Assembly: GCF_900115085.1 (NCBI RefSeq)
Contig: NZ_FOVF01000025.1
Span: 1 to 64,000, forward strand
From: Dokdonella immobilis
Lineage (GTDB): Bacteria; Pseudomonadota; Gammaproteobacteria; Xanthomonadales; Rhodanobacteraceae
Direction of reading: 5' to 3'
DNA length: 64,000 nucleotides
Under the pieces are notes generated by a model. The model saw only the letters and a list, made by a program, of their open reading frames with translations, did no database searches and was not told where the DNA came from. Position numbers and translations under genes: made by a program. Positions 45,881 through 53,663 of the stretch are shown one piece after another. The stretch's first letter is position 1, and every line of letters starts with the position of its first letter.

Positions 45881-47791
45881 TTGCGATCCTGTTCCCCGGC
45901 CTGTCGGCCTCCCGCACTTCGCCTGCTGCGGATCGTGTTGCTGATCGGCGCATTGCTCGTCTCGCTACAGGCGCTGGCTCTCGATTTCACCCCCCATGGC
46001 ACCCAGCCCGGGCTGCTCTGGGCCCTCGAAGAGCCCGATGCGTGCAGCTCCTGCCATCGCGGCTTTAGTGGAACCGCACCCGAATTCATGCCGCACAGCA
46101 CATGGAGCGGCTCGATGATGGCCAATGCGACCCGCGACCCGCTGTTCTGGGCAGCGCTCGACGTCGCCAACAAGGATTTTCCTGGCGCCGGCGACTTCTG
46201 CCTGCGCTGCCATACACCTCCGGGCTGGTTGAACGGGCGCGTCGTCAAGGCCGTCGGCGGCGGTACCAGCGGACCCGGCGGCGCCAGTGGCTGCCAGTTG
46301 ACCGGCGACTACGACAATTTCGACAGCAAGGGCAATGACTACTCGGGCCTGACCTGTCACTTTTGCCATCGCATGATGCCGACCGGTCCGAACGGCGAGT
46401 CCGGCTTCATCGGCAACGGCAATACCTGGATCGACAACACGACGACGTGCACGAATCCGGATGGATCGCAGTACGGTGGTCCGTGCCGGCGCGGCCCCTT
46501 CACGTACACCAACGGCACGCTCGAGCCGCCGCATGGCTGGGTCAAGTCCGAATATCACGAGCAGTCCCAGCTTTGTGGATCCTGTCATGACGTGTCGACG
46601 CCCGACACCGACGAGGGTCCACTAAAGACCCTGGTCCTCGAAGGCGGCGTGGCCACCACACGACCGATGCCGATCGAACGCACTTACTCGGAATGGAACA
46701 GAAGCCTGTTCGCCGACACGATCTATCGCGATGGCATGGGCGAGGGGCCGTCCGGCGTGCCCGCATTCGCGCGCGCCCAGCAGTGTCAGACCTGCCACAT
46801 GCGTTCCAGCCAGGACCTGACCGCCAAGGCCTGCAACCAGAATCCCGACGGTTCGCGCACCGGCAACCTGCCGGTCCATGAATTCGTCGGCGCCAATGCG
46901 TGGGTCCCTGGCATCATCAAGGTCGAATACGCCAACAACGTCACCGGCTTCGGCCGCGAGGCCGACTTCGAGCGTACGATCACGAATGCCCGCGCCATGC
47001 TCGCCTCGAGCGCGAACGTGGAAACGAGCATACTTTCCTACACGGCGCCCACGGCCGGTTCCGCGGGTTCGATCAGCGTCCGCGTCAAGGTCACCAACCT
47101 GAGCGGCCACAAGCTGCCGACCGGTTACGCCGAAGGCCGTCGCATGTGGCTCAACGTCAAGGCCGTCAGCGCCACGGATGCCATCGTCGCCGAAAGTGCC
47201 GCCTATGATCCGCTGAGCGCCGAACTCACCCTCGATCCCCAGGCCAAGGTCTACGAGACCCTGCAGGGAATCTGGACGCCGGGCTCGCCGGGCGAGTGCA
47301 AGATCGAGGAAGCCGGCAAGGCGCAGTTCCATTTCGTGCTCAACAACTGCATCCGCAAGGACAATCGCATTCCACCGCTGGGCTTCCATCCGGTCAGCCC
47401 GGGTGATCCGAATGGCGACGAGCTGAGGCCGGTCGGCTACAGCTATCCCGAGACCTCGCCGGGCTCGGGCACCCTGGTCAACTACGATACGACCGACTAC
47501 ACCTTCACCTTGCCGGCCGGAACCGATCGACCGATTCGGGTCGACGCCGAACTGAAGTTCCAGATCTCGAGCAAGGACTACATCGAGTTCCTGCGCGATC
47601 AGGCGATCACGCCGCCGACGATTCCTGCGGAGAACACGTTGTGTGCGGGAGGTCCGGGTCGACCCTTCGATATCGGTCCACAATCAGCCTCGCGCGGCGA
47701 ATACATGTTCGCCCTGTGGAACAACCCGACCTACGGCAGGTCTCCGCCGGAGACGGCAGGCAACGCATCCACCGTCACGACACCGAACTGA
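45881..47791 (+). CDS. Exported five-haem c-type cytochrome
   Basis: A 636-aa protein if started at TTG 45881, which has GAGGTGA 5 nt upstream; an ATG at 45824 would add 19 residues without a ribosome-binding site. The signal peptide ends near LQALA (about residue 33). Five CxxCH haem sites are at residues 55-59, 107-111, 159-163, 232-236 and 302-306. A C-terminal half of about 330 residues follows, with no haem motif and a beta-rich look (NLSGHKLPTGYAEGRRMW). It should be a periplasmic or surface electron carrier. I do not recognise the precise family. It is the first gene of a tightly spaced six-gene cluster, 9 bp from the next gene. Confidence 0.82.
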   Translation: MRSCSPACRPPALRLLRIVLLIGALLVSLQALALDFTPHGTQPGLLWALEEPDACSSCHRGFSGTAPEFMPHSTWSGSMMANATRDPLFWAALDVANKDFPGAGDFCLRCHTPPGWLNGRVVKAVGGGTSGPGGASGCQLTGDYDNFDSKGNDYSGLTCHFCHRMMPTGPNGESGFIGNGNTWIDNTTTCTNPDGSQYGGPCRRGPFTYTNGTLEPPHGWVKSEYHEQSQLCGSCHDVSTPDTDEGPLKTLVLEGGVATTRPMPIERTYSEWNRSLFADTIYRDGMGEGPSGVPAFARAQQCQTCHMRSSQDLTAKACNQNPDGSRTGNLPVHEFVGANAWVPGIIKVEYANNVTGFGREADFERTITNARAMLASSANVETSILSYTAPTAGSAGSISVRVKVTNLSGHKLPTGYAEGRRMWLNVKAVSATDAIVAESAAYDPLSAELTLDPQAKVYETLQGIWTPGSPGECKIEEAGKAQFHFVLNNCIRKDNRIPPLGFHPVSPGDPNGDELRPVGYSYPETSPGSGTLVNYDTTDYTFTLPAGTDRPIRVDAELKFQISSKDYIEFLRDQAITPPTIPAENTLCAGGPGRPFDIGPQSASRGEYMFALWNNPTYGRSPPETAGNASTVTTPN

Positions 47792-47800
47792 TTCATTGCC

Positions 47801-48421
47801 ATGTCACGCAGGAACTCCATTCGGGCACGAACTGACTGGCAAGTCGCCCTGCTGCCGGTCGCGCTGGTCCTGCTCGGCGGATGCGCGGCTGGCCCGAAGT
47901 CTTCCGGCAGCGATTCGCTGGCCGGCATCGATCACAGCGGCAGGATGCGGGGCTACATCGAATCAAAGCGGGTCACGGACTTCTGTCCGGACCAGGCCAG
48001 CCGCAGGGATGATGAGCGCTGCGTGGTGACCCGGGGTTTCGACTACTCGCGGGGCGTCACCATCGTTCGAACCTATGATCCGAATGGTGTTCTCATTGCG
48101 ACACAGGAGCCGCCGGGTGCCGACCTGAGCCTGACCGATGTGGAGCGTGCCCGGGTCGAAGCCCTCGTTCGTTCCGATCCCCGGATCAGCGACATCGTCA
48201 ATGCGCCCGACGTCGTACTTTGGCACGGCGGTTTCGTCATGCGCGAGCCCGGCGACAAATACTGCGATCGGGGATCTCGCTGCATCCGCGTCATTGCCGC
48301 CATCCATGGAGGCGATGACGTGATCCTGCATTCGGTGGTCGATCTGATGACCGATCGCGTGGTCTACCCGAAATATGTCCCTTCCGGCAAGAGCGTCGCC
48401 CGTCATTCGGATGGAGGTTGA
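47801..48421 (+). CDS. Lipoprotein A, possible amine-oxidase N2/N3-like domain
   Basis: A 206-aa predicted lipoprotein (lipobox LLGGC, Cys near residue 28). The mature part contains FDYSRGVTIVRTYDPNG, an LT/EE-type helix region (SLTDVERARVEALVR), a strand ending in EPGDK, the pair CDRGSRC and a final VVDLMTDRVV strand. This order resembles the cystatin-like N2/N3 domains of copper amine oxidases (LTxxEi..A, EPxK, VDLxxxRV). That is an eye alignment, not a search result. It is paralogous to the gene at 49635 and translationally coupled to the secreted protein that follows: GGAGG in its last codons serves the ATG at 48425. Confidence 0.65.
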   Translation: MSRRNSIRARTDWQVALLPVALVLLGGCAAGPKSSGSDSLAGIDHSGRMRGYIESKRVTDFCPDQASRRDDERCVVTRGFDYSRGVTIVRTYDPNGVLIATQEPPGADLSLTDVERARVEALVRSDPRISDIVNAPDVVLWHGGFVMREPGDKYCDRGSRCIRVIAAIHGGDDVILHSVVDLMTDRVVYPKYVPSGKSVARHSDGG

Positions 48422-48424
48422 GTA

Positions 48425-49621
48425 ATGGTCCGGTTCCGTCTCCTTTTTGCGCTGATTCTCCTGGCCACGGCTGCGGTCCCCGTCGCGCAGGCCGCATCGC
48501 CGACCTGCGTTGCGCCGGAGGTCAAGCTGAGCTGGCCCACGACGAACCCGATCTGGGAAATGTGCTGGCTGGGGCCGGATCAGAGCGTGGGTCCCCGTGG
48601 CTCCGGAATGGAGTTGCGCAACGTCTACTGGAATGGCCAGCTCGTCATGCGCAGGGCGCACGCCCCGATGTTGTTCGCCGAGTACAAGGATGGCTTCGGG
48701 GGCAACTGCTACCGCGACTGGAAGGACATCAGAACGCCGATATTCTCGCTGCCTGCCGTGCAGAATCAGCTCGGGGTAAATCCCGATCCCAACACGCCCG
48801 CGGCCGTCACCTCCTGCGACCGTTCCGATCAGCCCACCCAGTCCTACGGCACCTGTCCTTTTGCCCTGAACACTCCCGGCTACACGTGCGCGAACGGGGT
48901 CACGATCGAAGACCTTGGCGACAGCGTCAGATTAACGACCCAATACATCGCCGACTGGTACATGTATTCCTCGCGTTTCGTGTTCTATGCCGATGGACGG
49001 ATGCAACCTTCCTTCGGCTTCGGCAACCGAAACGGGACCTTCAATGAAGTTACCCACTGGCATCACAATTACTGGCGGTTCGAGTTCGATATCGACGGCC
49101 TGGGCAACAATGTCGTCAGCATCGACAATGCCGACCAGTCAATCGAGTTCAGCGATCTTCGCAGTGCAGGGGGCGGAATCGGTGGAGGCCCCCGCACCTG
49201 GTCCGTGCGCAATGCGGTATCGGGAAATGGCTATCGCTTCGTACCCGGTGCGAATGACTATGCATTCCAGGCCAACGAGTCGGGCCGAGATTTCCACACG
49301 GTCGATTTCATGGCCACAAAGGCCCATGTTGGGGAGTACGGTGATACGCCAAGCTACGACCTGTTTGATTGCGAAATGCACAAGGACAACCTGGTCAACG
49401 GCGAGAGCATCGCCAACACCAACCAGGCGCTCTATTACCATGTCAGTGTTCGCGACACGACCGCCAACAGCTGGCCGCCCGGGTGCAGTGGTGGAAACTG
49501 CCTGCCGCAGGATTCCATGGTCTGCAAAAAGGCGGGTCCAACCCTGGTGCCGATCGGTCCTTGGGCCGATTACATATTCGCCAACGGATTCGACATTCTC
49601 GTTCCCGGTGCACACCTGTAG
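48425..49621 (+). CDS. Secreted copper-amine-oxidase-like catalytic domain protein A
   Basis: A 398-aa exported protein (signal peptide about 1-24). Segments align by eye with the catalytic domain of copper amine oxidases: GSGMELRNVYWNG and LFAEY (entry strands); DWYMYSSRFVFYADG at the position of the quinone-precursor NYDY segment; THWHHNYWRFEFDIDG for the HxH copper motif (H211, H213) and xDxDG strand; and NGESIANTNQALYYHVSV near the C-terminus. The cofactor Tyr is conserved (Y179), but the preceding Asn is Trp and the following D/E is Met. The third copper His appears replaced by Arg-Asp. It lacks the N2/N3 domains and is about 250-300 residues shorter than family members. The tail has IFANGFD. 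Confidence 0.6.
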   Translation: MVRFRLLFALILLATAAVPVAQAASPTCVAPEVKLSWPTTNPIWEMCWLGPDQSVGPRGSGMELRNVYWNGQLVMRRAHAPMLFAEYKDGFGGNCYRDWKDIRTPIFSLPAVQNQLGVNPDPNTPAAVTSCDRSDQPTQSYGTCPFALNTPGYTCANGVTIEDLGDSVRLTTQYIADWYMYSSRFVFYADGRMQPSFGFGNRNGTFNEVTHWHHNYWRFEFDIDGLGNNVVSIDNADQSIEFSDLRSAGGGIGGGPRTWSVRNAVSGNGYRFVPGANDYAFQANESGRDFHTVDFMATKAHVGEYGDTPSYDLFDCEMHKDNLVNGESIANTNQALYYHVSVRDTTANSWPPGCSGGNCLPQDSMVCKKAGPTLVPIGPWADYIFANGFDILVPGAHL

Positions 49622-49634
49622 TTTTTCCACGAGG

Positions 49635-50318
49635 ATGGCGACCATCGCAATGGCGAAAGACAAGTTCCCCAGCATCCTGATTGTCCTGGCGATGGCGTTG
49701 CTTTCAGCGTGCCATGCTGACGTGTCGAGACCCACACCGGATGCCTCGAAGTCGACGGCGCCGGGTCATGTCGAGGGCAAGCTGCCCCCCCTGTCGGCTT
49801 CGCCAGGCGTCGGTGGAGACAAGCTCCGCACGGACCTCGCCTCAAGCGATATCGTTCTGGCCGACTACGTGCCCGTTCGCCGATATGGTGACGTCTTTAC
49901 GACGAATGGCGTAAATCGCAAGGTCATCGTCGAGTACGGATGGGACTACCGTCGGGGCGTCGTTGTCGAGACCGTGTACGACGAAAACGGTGAGAGGCTG
50001 AGCCGGATCGACAAGCCGGGCTACACTCTGAATTTTTCGAATGAAGAACTGGAGCTCGCCATTGCGCTTGCCCGGGAGGAAACTTCGCTGCATGAGCGCC
50101 TGTCCGCGAGTGACCTGAATTTTTATGCGGGCTTTGCCTATCGCGAAGCCAAGGAACCGGATTGCAGCGCGGGATCGCGCTGCGTCCATGTCATAGTTTC
50201 AGCCGGCGACGGTCAGCGTCACGTTGCGCACGCGATTGTCGACTTGATGTCCAGACGCGTCATTCACGCGTCGCTCGATCCGGATCGGAAGCCCGATCCG
50301 ATTCCAGATCATTCATAG
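49635..50318 (+). CDS. Lipoprotein B, paralogue of lipoprotein A
   Basis: A 227-aa predicted lipoprotein (222 aa if started at the second ATG, 49650; neither has an ideally spaced ribosome-binding site). The lipobox is LLSAC. The mature part shares with lipoprotein A a WDYRRGVVVETVYDENG segment, a helix (SNEELELAIALAREE), YREAKEPDC, the CSAGSRC pair and AIVDLMSRRVIH, in the same order. It has an extra linker of about 35 residues after the Cys. It precedes the second secreted amine-oxidase-like gene by 10 bp, so the lipoprotein + secreted protein pair is a repeated cassette. Confidence 0.65.
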   Translation: MATIAMAKDKFPSILIVLAMALLSACHADVSRPTPDASKSTAPGHVEGKLPPLSASPGVGGDKLRTDLASSDIVLADYVPVRRYGDVFTTNGVNRKVIVEYGWDYRRGVVVETVYDENGERLSRIDKPGYTLNFSNEELELAIALAREETSLHERLSASDLNFYAGFAYREAKEPDCSAGSRCVHVIVSAGDGQRHVAHAIVDLMSRRVIHASLDPDRKPDPIPDHS

Positions 50319-50328
50319 GGGAAGGGAG

Positions 50329-51507
50329 ATGCGAAGAATCACGTTGAAGGCAGGCGCTGTCTTGGTGCTGGCGGGAATTGGACTTGTGTCCAATGCCATG
50401 GCGGCGGGCGCCAATTGTTCGCTCTGGGGCGGCTCTTTGCTCAAGTGGCCCGCGGCGAATCCGGTTTGGGAAATGTGCTGGGTGCCACCCAGCCAGAGTG
50501 TTGCCGCCGATGGCTCGGGAATGGAGCTTCGAGACGTGCACTACAAGGGCATCCTTGTCGCCAAGCGGATGCATGCGCCGATCCTGTTCGCCGAATATCG
50601 CAACACCAGTACGTGCTACCGCGACTGGAAGGATGCTGATGCGCGATTCGTCGCGTCGCCACCGGTGCGCAACCAACTCGGAGTGCCAACACCTTTCATT
50701 GCAACGACAAGTTGCGATGTTTCGCAGGCCGCAACTGCTTCTTACGGCAGTTGCCCGTTCTCAGGCGCTCCTGGATTCAACTTCGTCGCAGCGGATTGCA
50801 TAGGATCGCCTGGTGGTGTGGCCATTGAAGACATGGGCGACCACGTTGTGCTGACCACCCAGTACTCAGCCGCCTGGTACCAATACACCAGCCGCTATGC
50901 ATTCTGGGACAACGGCGACATCCAGCCCGAGTTCGGATTCGGCAACTCGAATGGAACCAACAACAGCCTGACTCATTGGCACCACAACTATTGGCGATTC
51001 GATTTCGACATTGATGGCGCAAACGACAATGCAATTCTCGCCAATGGGGTTCCCCAGTCCACGGAGTTCACCGGTCTGCGGAGTGCGACTGGCGGGCCGG
51101 GAGGAGGTCCAACCTACTGGGACGTGATTACCAACAAGGGTGGATTCGGGTACCGCATAGTGTCAGGTTCCGGCGATTACAATCCGCCCAACCAGTCGGG
51201 GCGCGGGTTGCATTCGGTGGACGTCATCGGAAGCCTGTTCATCAACAACGAATATGCCGACCACAGTGACAACAACCTGAGCGATTGTGTGATGGCGGCC
51301 GGCAACATTGCGAACAGCCAGAATATTTCCAATTCCGATGTGGTGTTCTGGTATCGCGCCAGCGTGCGTGATGCAAATGGAAACGACTGGCCACCGTCGT
51401 GCAGTGGCGCAGGCTGCGAGGCGCAGAATTCAATGGTTTGCAAGCATGTCGGGCCGACGATCACGCGAATCGGTGACTGGCCCATATTCCGCAACAGTTT
51501 CGAGTAG
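50329..51507 (+). CDS. Secreted copper-amine-oxidase-like catalytic domain protein B
   Basis: A 392-aa exported protein (signal peptide about 1-26) clearly paralogous to protein A. Shared blocks are NPVWEMCW, GSGMELRDV, APILFAEY, CYRDWKD, NQLGV, SYGSCPF, LTTQY, FGFGNSNGT and LTHWHHNYWRFDFDIDG. The cofactor region reads AAWYQYTSRYAFWDNG (Y184 conserved, consensus Asn replaced by Trp), and the HxH copper pair is H216/H218. The C-terminal DVVFWYRASVRDANGNDWPP parallels the amine-oxidase segment that carries the third copper His, here Arg-Asp. GGGAG precedes the ATG. The end reads PIFRNSFE. Base composition is less GC-rich than the housekeeping genes. Confidence 0.6.
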   Translation: MRRITLKAGAVLVLAGIGLVSNAMAAGANCSLWGGSLLKWPAANPVWEMCWVPPSQSVAADGSGMELRDVHYKGILVAKRMHAPILFAEYRNTSTCYRDWKDADARFVASPPVRNQLGVPTPFIATTSCDVSQAATASYGSCPFSGAPGFNFVAADCIGSPGGVAIEDMGDHVVLTTQYSAAWYQYTSRYAFWDNGDIQPEFGFGNSNGTNNSLTHWHHNYWRFDFDIDGANDNAILANGVPQSTEFTGLRSATGGPGGGPTYWDVITNKGGFGYRIVSGSGDYNPPNQSGRGLHSVDVIGSLFINNEYADHSDNNLSDCVMAAGNIANSQNISNSDVVFWYRASVRDANGNDWPPSCSGAGCEAQNSMVCKHVGPTITRIGDWPIFRNSFE

Positions 51508-51593
51508 TGCCGCACGCCGAATCCCGGCGATGGGAGTTGTGGCACACAATTGCCAAGGGCGGCTGCTGACAACACAGAGCAGGTGCAAAAAAC

Positions 51594-53609
51594 ATGATTA
51601 CGCTGATGTCAAATGTTCGGGCCGCGGCACTTGCCACGGCTGCTGTCCTGGCGGGGCCATATGCGATGAACGCCATCGCAGAGCCAACAGGTCAATCCGC
51701 ACAGCCCCAAAGCCCTGATTCGCTCTGGTCGGCCTGGGGCGGCGAGGTCGGTATTCGCTGGAACCGTGAGCTGGCTGCCGACATGGGCATCCATTCGTTC
51801 GAGACGAGTGGGAAACTTGAGGGACGAAGCTGGCGCGAGCATGAGCGTTTCGCTGTTCGCCAGTCGGGCAGCCTCGATTTCCGCGTTGCCAATGGCAATC
51901 TGCAATCCTTCGTCGGCGGCTCGGTGCAAGCGCGTGGCGGGTATGTACTCAAGACCGCGGCCGGCGATATCGATCTGACTGATTTCCGCCTGAAGACGCG
52001 CGCGGACAATCCACTCGTCCTCGATCTGGTCGGCGCCGATGGCAAGGCCTGGTTCTATGTCGATCGCCTCATGTACGAGCTGGTCGACGACAACAAGGTG
52101 CTGGCCGTGCGCACGATGGATCTCCGTGTGAGTCCGGCGCTGGCGACCCGACTGGGCCATCCCGACATGGCCAACTGGGCCATCGCGGATATGGAATTGA
52201 CGGCCCAGGTCCTGACCCAGGGCAGCGGTGCGGTTCCGAACGGCGGCGGCGTATTCGACTGGGCCGGCACGCAGGTGCCGGGTGAGCCGAACGGAACGAA
52301 CTTCCAGGCCGATCTGTTCATGAAGACTTTCAGTGTCCAGTTCAGCCGATGCAATGGCTGCACGGGATCCTCGAGCACGGGCCAGGTCGTGTTCACGCCG
52401 AGTTCGACGCTGCAGAACAACGTCAACAACGGCACGGCCGTGGCGACCGTTGCCGGCGATCCCCTGGGCACCAGCAGCGCGCTGTGGACCGCCGATATTC
52501 CCTGGCACGGCAAGTTCTCGGGAACCTTCCCCCCGTATGGCAACGACCAGCATCCCTACCTGATCTGGAACATCTACCGGTTAAGCGCCGATGGCAGCAT
52601 CGACCAGATCGGTCGCTCCGGGGTCAAGCACGCGTTCCTGACCACCAATCAGGGATGTGCGTCGGGTCATGGCACCGATTCGCACGTGCTGGGCCGGCAG
52701 TGCTCGGACACGTATGGAACGGGCAACAACGACAGCAGCAGCGATCTCGGCCCTCGATCGGAAATCATCCCGGCCACCAACCAGTGGGGCCGTTGCGGTT
52801 CGATCTACGACACCAACTGCGACGGAGCTGCCAACTCTTCGGGCAATACGCAGTATTCACAGCGGCTGATCGTGGTCGAATCGCAGATCGACCCGGCTGT
52901 GCAGACCGGCGCGACCTACCTTTTTGAATCCTGGTACCTGGCGCGCGAGGACATCAACATCTACAACTCGATGGCGACCCGCGGCATTTCGCCCACGCGG
53001 AGCGGCACGAGCTGGAACGTCGGCAGCGGCGCGGCCTACCGGCTGGGCCCGGCCATCGATCGCTGGCTTGAAGGGGTGAGCCCGGGCGCGACTTCCGCAT
53101 CCGAGGAGCTGGCCAGCAGCGAAGGGCACACCAAGGTTGCGGTCAAGGTGTTTGATCTCGGTGGCGGTTCATGGCGCTATGACTATGTCGTCATGAACTT
53201 TGACTTTGCGCGGCCGTTTACCGAAGGCAGTGAACCGAATCTGCGGGTCGTCCACAACTTCGGGTTCGATCGATTCGCGGTTCCCGTGGCCGCGGGTGTC
53301 AACCTCACCAATATCACCTTCAGCGATGGCGATACCGACTCGGGCAACGACTGGACGACTTCGACGGTGGGCGGAAGCCTGACCTGGAGCGCGCCGGTCA
53401 ACCCGACGCCGCCGACCAACGTGCCGGCCGAGCTCAATCCGCTCAACTGGGGCACGATGTTCCGGTTCTCGTTCGTCGCCGATGGCGGTCCGCAGCAGGT
53501 CGCGACCAGTCTGCATGTCGCGGAAACCGGGAACCCGCAGAGCCTGTCTGCCGATCTGCTCGGTCCGCTCAACGACACGATCTTCGTCGACGGATTCGAA
53601 TCGCCGTAG
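51594..53609 (+). CDS. Secreted 671-aa protein of unknown function
   Basis: A 671-aa exported protein (signal peptide about 1-29, cleavage near NAIA). I do not recognise a characterised family. The middle contains two CxxC-like loops (CNGCTG; DTNCDG) and segments rich in Gly, Asn, Ser and aromatic residues, which look beta-rich. The region FRVANGNLQSFVGGS to LRVSPALATRLG could be a separate domain of about 130 residues. The C-terminus is DTIFVDGFESP, matching the tails of the two amine-oxidase-like proteins upstream. It lies 86 bp after protein B on the same strand and is followed by a long hairpin. AGGTG lies 8 nt before the ATG. Confidence 0.75.
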   Translation: MITLMSNVRAAALATAAVLAGPYAMNAIAEPTGQSAQPQSPDSLWSAWGGEVGIRWNRELAADMGIHSFETSGKLEGRSWREHERFAVRQSGSLDFRVANGNLQSFVGGSVQARGGYVLKTAAGDIDLTDFRLKTRADNPLVLDLVGADGKAWFYVDRLMYELVDDNKVLAVRTMDLRVSPALATRLGHPDMANWAIADMELTAQVLTQGSGAVPNGGGVFDWAGTQVPGEPNGTNFQADLFMKTFSVQFSRCNGCTGSSSTGQVVFTPSSTLQNNVNNGTAVATVAGDPLGTSSALWTADIPWHGKFSGTFPPYGNDQHPYLIWNIYRLSADGSIDQIGRSGVKHAFLTTNQGCASGHGTDSHVLGRQCSDTYGTGNNDSSSDLGPRSEIIPATNQWGRCGSIYDTNCDGAANSSGNTQYSQRLIVVESQIDPAVQTGATYLFESWYLAREDINIYNSMATRGISPTRSGTSWNVGSGAAYRLGPAIDRWLEGVSPGATSASEELASSEGHTKVAVKVFDLGGGSWRYDYVVMNFDFARPFTEGSEPNLRVVHNFGFDRFAVPVAAGVNLTNITFSDGDTDSGNDWTTSTVGGSLTWSAPVNPTPPTNVPAELNPLNWGTMFRFSFVADGGPQQVATSLHVAETGNPQSLSADLLGPLNDTIFVDGFESP

Positions 53610-53627
53610 ACCGCGTTTCCGACTCAG

Positions 53628-53656
53628 CCTCGACGGGTGCCCGGCACCCGTCGAGG
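53628..53656. terminator. 13-bp hairpin between convergent genes
   Basis: Arms 53628-53640 and 53644-53656 pair perfectly over 13 bp with a 3-nt loop, between the stop at 53609 and the convergent stop at 53664. It lacks a T-run, so it may work bidirectionally as an RNA 3'-end stabiliser or an inefficient terminator. Confidence 0.65.
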
Positions 53657-53663
53657 GCGTAAT

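Noticed and set aside
51594-53609. 671-aa protein as a third amine-oxidase-like copy
   Set aside because: It lacks the THWHHNYWRF and SMVCK blocks and any clear alignment to proteins A/B; only the C-terminal tail is shared.
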